The position numbers and the translations under genes were made by a program. Positions 46,799-57,600 of a stretch of DNA of 64,000 nt are shown piece by piece. The notes under the pieces are model-generated. The model was given only the letters and a program-made list of their open reading frames with translations. It was not told where the DNA came from and ran no database searches. Within the stretch, counting starts at the first letter, position 1. Every line of letters starts with the position of its first letter. Source of the DNA: Avena insularis (Eukaryota > Streptophyta > Magnoliopsida > Poales > Poaceae); the NCBI GenBank assembly GCA_023614405.1, contig CM042690.1:667376802-667440801 (forward strand), in the 5' to 3' direction.

Positions 46799-48660
46799 TC
46801 ATGGGTAGAACTTGCGAAGGTGCTGGATGTTCCATGCGTTTGGTATCGCGACCCCATCTTTTGTTTCCAAGCGGACATCTCCTAGTCTCGCGACGTGTTG
46901 CGCCATCTTGTTAAAGGCCAGGACCCATGGGGACCCACGCTTGAGTTCTACGGGAATGACTGCTTCAGCTCCGTAAACGAGGAAGAAAGGGGTCTCACTA
47001 GTTGGCTTGGTTGTAGTGGTACAGATGGACCAGAGTACTCCGGGGAGCGCATCGAGGAATCCTCTACCACAGGTTTTGAGCTTGCGGCGAAAGCTCCTTG
47101 TCTTGATCCCCTTCAGTACATCAGCGTTGGCCTGCTCGGCTTGGCCGTTGCTTCCTAGGTGAGCGACAAAGGCGTAGCAGATCTTGGTGCCAATGTCATC
47201 GTAGTAAGATTTGAACAATCCACTAGTGAATAGGCCGCCGTTGTTGGTGATGATTTGACTGGGCACGCCAAAATGGCATACCAAGCCTTGTATGAACTTG
47301 ACCGCCGACCTGGCCGGGATGGTTCGTAATGGCTCCACCTCGTCCCACTTGGTGAACTTGTTGATGGCGACGTAGCGGTAGCTGTAGCCCCCGGGCACTC
47401 TGGGAAAAGGCCCTAGGATATCCAGCCCCTAGACCACAAATGGCCACGACAGCGAAATGCTTTGTAGTTGCTGAGAGGGCTGATGTATCTGCTTGGCGTG
47501 AAACTGGCAAGCCTCAAAAGACTTGACGAGCTCTCAAGCATCATCAAGCGCTATGAGCCAGTATAAGTCGTTGTGGATCGCCTTCCCGGCGAGGGTGCGT
47601 GCGGAGGCATGGTGCCCGCATTCTCCAGCATGGATGTCGGCGAGCAGTTCACGTCCTTCTTCAGCGGAGATGCATCATGGCGCGATGCCATTAGTACAGC
47701 GACAGTAGAGGTCGCCATCTACTAGACATTAGTTCTTGGCGTGGCGAAGGATGCTTTCCACGGCAACCTCATCCTTATCGGGGAGGGTATTGTCCTGCAG
47801 GTATTCCTTGAGCTTGGTGATCCAGAATGCCTCTTGAGGCGTGAGTGTTAGAATGAGGTGATCAACTAAGGATGGCCTGCAGTCTGGTGCGCCTGTAGAG
47901 GGTGGGGGAGGCAACTCCTCGTAGGGGAAACATCACTGCTTCCAGGTGGCACGTCAGACAGTTTGTATAGCCATCTTCAAAGACCCCAGGCCGATGTGGC
48001 TTCAGGGAGATGCGCGCTTGGTGATCTCGTCGGCTTCATAATTGTCCCCCCGAGGAACGTGGAGCAGCTCTAGCCCAGGAAATGCTTTTCTAGCCTGCGC
48101 ACCTCTTCAAGGTAGGCCGCCATGTGCTCGTCCTTGGGTTTGTAGCTCTTGTTGGAGAAGTTAACGAAGAGCAAGGAATCCCCCTGAATTGTGATGTGTT
48201 TGATGCTGAGGGCGATTGCCGCTTTGAGGCATGCGATGAGGCCCTCGTATTCCGCGATGTTTTTGGAACGCTTATCTTCCTCCTTGAAGCGCAGCTGAAC
48301 GACATAGAAGAGCTTTTCACCGGTGGGCGAAGTGTGTACTGCTGCATCTCCTACGCCATCGCTGCCGAACGCGTCATCAAAGTTCATGACCCAACGGCCC
48401 GAAGTTGCCTTCCCAGGCAGTTGGGTTTCTTCCTCCTTGACCTCCTCCTCGAATGGATCAGTCCATTCCGCGGTAAACTCTACCAAAGCCCTGCCCTTGA
48501 CATCACGGGATGTATCGAATGTCAGCTCGAAGGGTTGTAACTCGATTTCCCACTTGGCCATGTGTCCCGTGGCATTGGAGTTGCGCATGATTGTCTCTAG
48601 GGGAAATTTACCACCTTGATGGGATGGCTCTGGAAGTAGAGGGCCACAACTTCCTGAAAG
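46799..48660 (-). pseudogene. pol: Gypsy pol fragment 'G': RNase H and integrase
   Basis: On the minus strand the reading starts near 48660 in the end of RT/RNase H (an HPIKVV-like and IMRN block). RNase H follows at 48588-48070 (MNFDDAFG, then EYEGLIACLKAA and QGDSLLFVN). An integrase zinc-binding H2C2 segment follows at ~47700-47480, then the integrase core at 47398-46799 (FTKW..E, IITNNGGLF, SNGQAEQAN, and the ETPFFLVYGAEAVIPVE block). The second catalytic Asp of the core, normally in an S/T-D-N-G motif, is Asn here, and stops and frame changes separate the parts. This was an autonomous-type Gypsy element different from R1, B and D. It has GC-rich codon use like the coiled-coil remnant at 6040-8757, and could be the same family. 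Confidence 0.85.
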
Positions 48661-48917
48661 ATATGAGAAGTGTATAGAGGAGCTTCTGACCTCAAGGGTG
48701 GGCTTTGGCCAGCTTTATAGGAGTAGCAGACCAGAGGTTTACAAGTCTAGTATAACTTAGAGAGAGTTACTACACAAGCCATTTTACGCTTCCTTGTCTT
48801 AACCGACAAGTTGTGGGCACCATCTTGTGTCGGCATCACCATTAACCACCATCATCTTGATTCCGATCCATGTTGGTTTGCTCCTTGTGGGCCTACCTGG
48901 TTGGTATACCCACATCA
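48661..48917 (-). repeat. Possible LTR fragment next to G
   Basis: Read on the minus strand it begins TGATGTGGGTATACC at 48917 and has a TATA-like CCTATAAAG at ~48720-48712, as a U3 would. It joins pol coding at ~48660 with no gag in between, so the element is internally deleted or rearranged. No second LTR copy is present to confirm it. Confidence 0.35.
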
Positions 48918-50089
48918 GTCCACTTCTTGAAATAATGTAGAGGTCTACAACTTCACAACTAGGTTATGGAACTTAGCTCTAGTGGTATTATAACTTAGTA
49001 CTTGTGTGAATCAATAATTTTACGTTCTACAACACGAATTAACAAATGTGCGAGATAACAAATTATTATGTCCAAAAATATGTGGAACCAATAATACTAC
49101 TGATAAATACAACTTGGCACATGCGTGAAGAAATAATTAGTTTTTTTCATGGCAACCTTCTCGAGGTACAACTCCACCTCGATCAATGCAGTTGTGCCTA
49201 GTGTCGTGAGCCTCTACATGAGGCGCGACACGAGCTGCAAAAAACTGAAGGGGGTGCAACTTTGGGACTGGTGGTGCTCGTCCCGCCGCGGAGCTAGGCC
49301 AAAGAGTGGCGGGTTAGAGCTTCAAGATGATGGGAGGGCAATATGGATGACAAATTGGCTAGTACGGTATACTAAACTAGAGTCTCTAAAACCACAATAT
49401 GGTACATGTGATAAAACAAGAAACTTATCATCTTTATCATACAAATTTGCTTCTTTCAGCTACAACCCAGTTGAAAAATAGAAGCAACTAAAAATCAGCC
49501 GTTGCTGGAACTAAACTAGGGCGATTAAATAACTTACATGGCATAAAAAACAACTTATCGTCTTCATCGTGCAAATTTGCTTGCTTCGACTACAATTTAA
49601 TTGGAAAATGGATGCAACTTTGGATCGAGTCTCTATTTTCAAGTCTATAATTGCAAAGGGTTAAATAGCAAAAAGTGTAGATATGTGATGGCTGTGGAAT
49701 ATAATCATCTTTCTCTACGTTTAAACTTAATATTAGTAAGTAATCGATAAAATATCTCTAAAGCCTTGTCAGTAATGACTAATTATTACATAGATACGCA
49801 TTTTTTTGATTTTTCTTCTTGCAGAAATGAACACTTTTATGGTGAAATCTTGCCTAATTAATGAAAAATCACGAGCTACTAATCTCTCTAAGTCAAAGAG
49901 GCCACGAAAGGAGGAGTCAAACGCTTTAATGAGCACTGGTATGGGTACAACCCGCCTGTATGGCGCGCCCGTACCATGTGCCACCGCATTCACGATCAAA
50001 CTAAGCAACTTTCATGAAGACGCCCATATATTCTGAAGAACACAACCGTCAGAAACCCTAACATATCGCCGTAGAAGAACACATCTGAA
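48918..50089. other. Unassigned intergenic DNA with a degenerate direct repeat
   Basis: No gene is supported. AT-rich for the most part. A motif of about 70 bases at 49421 recurs 130 bases later at 49551, diverged but clear (CTTATC..., CAAATTTGCTT..., ...AAAATRGAWGCAACT). Short ORFs here have no recognisable features. Confidence 0.5.
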
Positions 50090-50420
50090 GTCATTCGCAT
50101 CTGAGGAGAGGAGATCCACCACAGAGTCGCCACCATAGGCATCACCATAGTCATTGCTCCTCTCCATCACCATTTTCCTACCATAACCGTAGTCATCTAC
50201 TTGTAATCTTGATCTCATGACGATTGACAGCATTGTACTATTATCTTAAAATTTTCTTTACAATGTTTATGGTTGTTGATTTAATCATGAGTAAGTAGTC
50301 CTTACGGACTGTGAGCTAAGGCATATGCATCCTTTTGTATTTTTGTCTCTTACCTCGATTTAAGGACTTGTCAAGTACCTAGAAAGTTCAAGGTACATAC
50401 TTGGATTAGGAGTAGGAAGA
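50090..50420 (+). repeat. Diverged LTR-like remnant related to F
   Basis: About 50195-50385 aligns with the reverse complement of roughly 36901-37400: CTTGTAATCTTGATCTCATGA, then ACAATGTTTATGGTTGTTGA, then GAGTAAGTAGTCC, then TTAAGGACTTGTC. It is strongly diverged and has no visible ends. Confidence 0.45.
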
Positions 50421-51664
50421 CTGCGACTTGAATCAATGGATTGATGAGGCTGTTGCCTTTTTCCACATCGATTGCTTGTGTGTCACCACCTCCCACCTAT
50501 CCTACACATTCGATCAAGGTTGTCACTGCGAAGCTATAGTCAAGGTGAGATCCTTCTAGAGTATTTTCTTTCTGTTTTTTTAGAAACTTATGGTTAATTC
50601 AAGGACTGAATAAAACACATTCATTTTTTACCATAATCAGGTTTTAGACATCTCTTGTGATCACACATGAGATGCATCGGGGCTGGAGTAGCTAGGGTCG
50701 ACGGTAGCTACAGGAAACAGAGGCAACACTGTTTTAAGAAAATCAGAAATGGGCACGATGGGGGAAACAATGGGGCGTGACGACGACGAAAACACACTAG
50801 GGTGTGGCGGTGGATGCCGACGAAGCGCGGCGGTGGAGGAAGCCCACAAGGTAGCGACATACATGTCAATAGCCGGTGGCTCGCGGGCGGCCGGCGACGG
50901 TTGCCTGGCCGTCAGGGAACACGGTGGGGGAGGTCGTGGAGGAACGCCATGGGTGGAGTTAGTTCATTATTTTATCGATCCACTTGCCATCTTATTTTTT
51001 TGTCAGGACATGGGCATGATGTGTCCGATCCACTGGATCCGACCATCACAAAATAGATGCTCAGTTTAGTGAAATAGCCCCGAGCACTTTTTAGCAATTG
51101 GGTTAGAAGAAATATAGTAGGAGGGTCTTTTCGCAAATATAGACGTACCCATCCTAGACCCTAGTGTCGACGTGGCAGTGGTCAAAACGCCACGTAAACA
51201 CGGTCAGAACAAAGTAGGGCCTCGAGTCTCGAAAGAGTTATGAACTAGACATGCAATTTATACCCTAAAAAAAGACATGCAATTTATATAGTAGAGAAAT
51301 ATAAGGACGAAAGTGAAGGTGTGGGAAAAGAGTTAGGATTCCCTGCGGTTTATACTCGAAAAAAACCCTGATATTCTCAGCAACGGGGAGATAAACGCAG
51401 GGAGTCGACGGACGACTGGAGGGCACAAATCAAACATCACCAGCCCACCACCGTCCACCGGCGTTTCCGTGCGGCGCAAGCTCGGAGCGACGCGCCCCCC
51501 TCAATCAGGACGGGATCCGAAGTCCAAACGAAGTCGGTCAAACTCGCACCGGTCGCCCTTCCACTCCCCTACTCCCCCGCCGCCTCCCTCCGTCCAAACC
51601 CTCGCCGCCTCCCTCCGTCCAACCCCCCTCCCCCGCCGACCCGCCGGGACGGTCCGACTCCGAG
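50421..51664 (+). promoter_or_regulatory. Upstream region and leader of the ASCC3-like helicase gene
   Basis: No other gene is supported between 50421 and the start codon. 50750-50960 is GC-rich with an ORF that looks accidental. From about 51440 the DNA becomes GC- and pyrimidine-rich, as in grass gene leaders. A 20-base stretch (CGCCGCCTCCCTCCGTCCAA) is repeated exactly at 51578-51597 and 51603-51622, just before the ATG. I see no convincing TATA box at a fitting distance, consistent with a broadly expressed gene, though this is inference. Confidence 0.5.
51170..51195. promoter_or_regulatory. Inverted pair of ACGTGGC motifs
   Basis: ACGTGGC at 51170-51176 and its complement GCCACGT at 51189-51195 form an inverted pair about 480 bases before the start codon. 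The ACGTGGC core is that of G-box/ABRE elements bound by plant bZIP factors. Function is not shown. Confidence 0.3.
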
Positions 51665-54600
51665 ATGCTCGCGCCGCTCCCTCGCCTGACAAGCTCGCTC
51701 CGCGCCCACTTCGACGCCGACCAGGCCTACCTTGCCCGCAAGGCCGTCCTCCAAGCACGCACCCTCCCCAGGTACCACCGCGCTCCTTTCCCCCTCTCTC
51801 TGTCGAACCCTTGTTCCCAGCCCAATTCCTAAGCAATCACCACGGAAATCCCTAACGCTTTGCTGTTGTCTCCGCAGGCCGCATGACGAGTGGGAGCTCG
51901 CCCGGAGAATCGTGCCCAATTGGGACGACGGTAACGCATCCAAAACCCTCGCTGATTCGCGTGGATGTGCAGTCTCTAGGTTTTACTTGCTGACATTGCT
52001 ACCAATTGTTGCAGCTCCCAGCGATGTGCGCCAGGCGTACAAGCAATATATCGGTGCCGTGGTGGAGTTGTTGAATGGTGAGGCAGTGTCTGAGGAACTC
52101 CAGCAGGTTGCTCAGGCTGTGTATAGGTTGTTTGGCGCGGAGTCTGGCGCCGCTGATAAGCCCCTTCAGAAAAGGTATATGCTTCTTTGCTCTGAATGCA
52201 GTGCAAGAGTTATTAATGTATAGAAAATTTGGAAGATAAAAGTTGCAGATGATATAGCATGTTACTAATGATGCAGAGCCTCCCCTTACTGATGATTCTG
52301 TCTACCTTCTTAGGAATGAATTGGAGCGCCTTGTGGGCTACAGTGTGCAAGACTCAGTTTCGAAAAAGCTAGCTCAGTTAGTTCAGAAGCTCTGTTCCCT
52401 TCAACGCGTGAACATTCAGGAATCTGTTCAGGAAGACGCAAACGATGTAGATGGAGACGATACAGCTGAATTTGGTGCAGGCTTTGATTTCAAAGCACCT
52501 TCTCGTTTCATTATTGACGTTACTCTTGATGATGACCTACCATTAGAAAGTGGTGGATGGGGATCATTTGAAAAGGAGCAGCATGATGCGTGCAGTACAT
52601 CCATAAGTTTTAGTTCAAATGCTGTTGGCGGTTCTGTGAATTTGAGGTGGCTAAAAGATCAGTGTGATCTGATAACCAGAAGTGGTGGCTCAATGCTCTC
52701 GGGAGATGAACTTGCAATGGCATTGTGCAGAGTGCTTCGTTCAAATAAAGCAGGCGACGAGGTGCTGCTATAATGTGATTCTAGTATTCCCTTTGTTGAC
52801 ACAATCATTCAACATTTTAACTTTGCAACCTTGCAGATAGCTGGTGAACTATTGGACATGGTTGGTGATGCTGCCTTTGAAATAGTTCAAGATCTTCTTT
52901 CAGTAAGAGAATCACACCCTATTCTTTTCTGCGCACAGTTAATTTTGCATGGTACTATACGAGAGTCAATTTATTAAAATGATAATTTGGTGATTTCCTG
53001 CAACAACTATAACTTTTATTAATATTCAACAGGATGTTATACTTTATTGATATTCAACAGATGTTATACCTCTTAGTCCTGCATCCTTGCACTTATTTAA
53101 GTGATATTAACAAAATATGCTCCGGGGTTCAATTACTAGTACAGTTCACATGGTAACATTCAGAACCCCAGCTGTCTGCATGTCCAAAGGCTAATATCTG
53201 GCCAAAATTCAGGCAGAGAACTGGCCATGGGAAGAAACCGAAGTTCAGTGGAGATTATTAAAGTTACTATGATTGATAGAAGATTATCCTTGTCCTTTTT
53301 TTGCTTGCTCTGTTTTATGACCCAATGTTGTAAACGACCTTGTTCTGTTCATCTTGATAATTTTATTTAAAAAATGAAGACTTCTAAAGTCTACACTTAT
53401 CCTTTGTCCATCTCTTTATCGGCTGAAACATAGTTTGTACTTTCAGTATGGTTAGAATTCAGCAGCTACAGTTAACCTAGAAGAGTTCTCAAATTTGAGC
53501 GTCCCAACTGAGAACTATGAGTTAGGTCAATCATGAGTCAAGAAATCTTCCTTCCAGATTCATTTTTTAACACATGAGTACGTGACCGTAATAACTATGC
53601 TGTCAGTGCCAATCCTTGCATTAACTTATTGAAATCTGAACCTTCAACAGATCTTTGCTAGATCTGGAAGGCTATGTTGCCCTGACATGCTATACAGTTA
53701 TGACGATAAACTGGTATAGTGGTTTATATATGTACTACCTCTGTTCGGGATTATAGGTCCGGAGAGCTTTTTTATATTGTTTGAGATTATAAGGGCTATC
53801 TCATTTATTAGTCTCTCTCGGCCAATGCATGTTCTCCTTTTCCTCTCACTTCTCTCATGATTAATGAGAGAGAGTTATGAAGTGTCTTGGTATTAGCAAC
53901 TTGGCCCTTAGGACTAATAATCCCAAACAGAGGTAGTACATTTAAAATGGCAGGCATAAGAGGCTATGAGCATTTAAACTGGTATAGTGGTTTATATATA
54001 TATGTCAATTTAAAATGGCAGAGCATTAGAGGTAGGTTATAGACTGCAATCATCGGCGGTGAGAGGGAGAGGAGGGAACACCGCAGCAACAACCGCCTGT
54101 TGCCCATTTCCAGGCAGTGAGGTTAGGAAAGGCGCGTACGTGCTGTGCCGTCGAGCATGAAAGTCGTGTCTGTCCTGTGTTACTGTGTGTGAGGCAAGGG
54201 AGAATTGGGTTGGTTTATTAGATGATGAATTAGCTGGAAGCCTTGTATTCGGCTGGTGATGTCCCCAACTGGAGGTTTTCTGGTATTAGAAGTGTACCAA
54301 GGTCAGGAAGTACTAAAGAGATAGCGGGACTATTTGTCAGTTAATTTTATATGTAAATTATTTTTGGTGCATGCCAACACGTATTGGTATGTACTGGAGA
54401 GGAATCAGCACTGGTATTGGATCTTTTGTCCACTGGATGAAGTATCAGGGTAACTTAACCAAAAGGAACCTAAAGCATTCTGCCAGTGCAGTTATCTCCT
54501 CACAGTTGCATGGATTTAGTTAGTTCTCTACTTCACCAGATTTATCTATTCTGTTCATTGTGGCGATACCGTAGAAAAGGTACCCAATAGTCAATAGACA

Positions 54601-57600
54601 CAGTATACAAGAATGGGGATGTCGGGGCAGAAGCAACTTGGAAATGGAAGGGGCCTGAATGCTTTACTCTTTAAGCATTTTGTTTCCTTTCTGGTTCTGC
54701 TTAACCAGTTTTGTTCGCCCAGTTAGTAGAGACCTATGCACATGCTTTTAGTTGTTGGCTTAGGCCCCATTTGGAACACATGAACTCAAAACATAGGAAT
54801 AGGAAAAGTGCAGGAATTGAGATGTCATGTATCCTGTTATAGTAATGGTGGACTGATAGATGTTGCTGCAAACATTTCCTTTGGGGTACTCCCTGGTTGC
54901 TTCGCACTTTTCTAGTTATGAGTTCAAGATTTCCTGTCATGTTCCAGTGTTCCTAGTTTATTCGTTGCACTGGTCAATATCTGAAGGCTTTCATTTGGTT
55001 GTGTTAATGATCAATTGCACTTGTTTTGTCCTCCATCTCATAATGTAACAAAACTAATTGATTATGCCATGATGCTTTGCAGCATAGAAAAGAGCTAGGG
55101 GATGCAATTCAGCATGGATTGACGATATTGAAATCAGAAAAGGTGTCTTCAAATAATCAACCAAAGATGCCAACATATGGCACACAAGTATGACTGCTTT
55201 CTTTTACGAGTTTTCTGATGAGTTGCGTGCCTTAGGTAATGTTAAATGACTTTCACGTCCATCATACCTGCAGGTAACAGTACAAACAGAGTATGAGCGT
55301 CAGCTCGATAAGATTAAGAGGAAGGAGGGAAGACGTGGTAAACGTGGTGCAGAAAATGGAATGACTGATTTTGGTGTTGATGATTTCTCATCCCTTCTTC
55401 TAGCAAGTGAAAGAAAGCAGCCATTTGATGACATGATTGGGACTGGAGAAGGGGAGAGTAGTTCTCAAGTAACTTCTCTTCCTCAAGGAACCACAAGGAA
55501 ACATATGAAGGGGTATGAAGAAGTGAAAATACCACCAACTCCAACAGCGCCTTTGAAACCCAATGAGAAACTGGTATTTCCATAGCCCCTCTATTTGCTT
55601 CTGTGCATGCTTTTCTTTTTACTTTGGCGATGCTGCCATATTTTACTGAAAGGATTCAGTGAAAGAGGACACACCCTGCATTTCATCTATTTTGAAGTGA
55701 TTTTATGAATTCATGGAATGGTGAACACCAAGTACCAACAAGAATCAGTCTGTTCACATTTCGCATTTTTGTTTACAGCATTAATCCGTGAATTGCAAAA
55801 CTCATAATTGCATGCATGCGGTCTTCTTCCTTTTTATCATCCTTAATTTTTGTGGCAAAATGCCTTAACCTGCACCAAATTAATTAGCGTCGAGCATTAG
55901 AAGGTTTAAACGAATTATTACTGGCTGTGCATCTATGCTGTTTTCTTTGCTGATTACAATGCAACTTTCTTTGTTCTTGCCAGATTCAAATAAAAGAGTT
56001 GGATGATATCGCCCGAGCTGCTTTCCAGGGATACAGTTCACTCAACCGTGTTCAGAGCCGTATTTTTCAGGCCACATACAACACCAATGAGAATATTCTA
56101 GTGTGTACCAAATCCACTATATGTGCAGTGGCACCTTCTATTTTTAAGAAGCACACTTGTGCCATTATTTGTACTGCTGTTGTCATAGCTAACTTGCGTA
56201 ATGTTCAGGTTTGTGCTCCGACAGGTGCTGGCAAAACAAATATTGCAATGATTGCAGTTCTTCATGAGGTATACCTAAACCTGGAATATTGTTCTGATGT
56301 CTTGACTTACTAGTTCTTACCGGTGTATTTTCTTTTGCCTGAATTTTCTGCTTATCGATAAATCTACAGGTTAAGCAGCACTTCAGGGAAGGGATTTTGC
56401 ATAAAAATGAGTTCAAGATAGTATATGTTGCACCAATGAAGGTATTCTTCTTCCTACACTCTGTTTCTTGTTGGGTGTTCTTATGATCACAATATTTAGC
56501 AAAATTATGTTATGTAGGCCTTGGCTGCAGAGGTAACGGCAACATTTGGTCGTCGATTATCTCCATTGAACCTGGTTGTTAGAGAACTTACAGGCGATAT
56601 GCAGTTGACCAAAAATGAGATTGAGGAAACACAGGTATTGTCTTTTTTGTTTCATTATTTAAACATTAAACATTCACTTACTTTTTTCGAACTTTCTGAC
56701 CTGTACTTATTTATGCATTACCCAGATGATAGTGACTACTCCTGAAAAGTGGGACGTCATTACACGCAAAAGCAGCGATATGGCACTGTCAATGTTGGTC
56801 AAGCTGATAATCATTGATGAAGTGCACCTGCTAAATGATGATAGAGGGTCAGTAATTGAGACACTAGTTGCTCGAACTCTTCGTCAGGTCAGTTTGGAGA
56901 GAAAACTGGAGCCCTTTCTCATTGCTTGCTATGATTGAAGATGATGCTTATACTTAAAAGAGTCAAAAAGTAAACTGCAAATCTTGATAAAACTGTATAA
57001 AAAGTAAAAAATGAACATACTTAAATTGATTACATTGTCATAGGACCATACTACATGCCTGTTCTTCTCCAGGTATTGTTTGTTGTTATGTCTGATCCAT
57101 ATTTATGAATCATCTGAATGTAACAGGTTGAGTCCATGCAATCAATGATTCGCATTGTTGGCCTATCTGCTACACTGCCTACTTACTTAGAGGTCTGTTA
57201 CCTTCAGTATCATGTGCTCTACCTGAAAAGCAATAGATTATACCATGGTATTTTACATTTTTCAGGTTGCACAATTTTTGCGAGTTAATGCGGATACTGG
57301 CCTTTTCTACTTTGACTCGAGTTACCGTCCAGTTCCCCTTGCTCAACAGTACATCGGGATCACTGAAAAAGATTACGCCAAGAGAAATGAACTATTCAAT
57401 AGTCTGTGCTATGAGAAGGTCCCTTTTCTTTTATGTCAATAGTTTCATCTGGATTTAATCATTTATACAGATATTTTAACACTATCAAATTAATAGGTTG
57501 TGGAGTCCATTAAGCAAGGTCATCAAGCATTGGTTTTTGTTCATACCCGCAAGGATACAGGGAAAACCGCTAGGACCATGGTAAAGCCATATACTCCCTC

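Larger units (their letters stand above)
52903..55082 (+). other. Intron 5 of the helicase gene, 2.2 kb
   Basis: The longest intron in the window. It holds a MITE (53735-53936) and a ~60-base tandem duplication around it. The rest is AT-rich intron sequence in which I see no gene. Confidence 0.8.

Noticed and set aside
50749..51069. 106-codon ORF upstream of the helicase gene
   Set aside because: GC-biased, low complexity, no domain, no splice or start context; probably accidental.
51469..51855. 128-codon Pro/Arg-rich ORF and its minus-strand shadow
   Set aside because: Overlaps the leader and exon 1 of the helicase gene in another frame; typical of GC-rich grass leaders.
54734..55048. Short ORFs in intron 5
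   Set aside because: No conserved features and they lie in AT-rich intron sequence.
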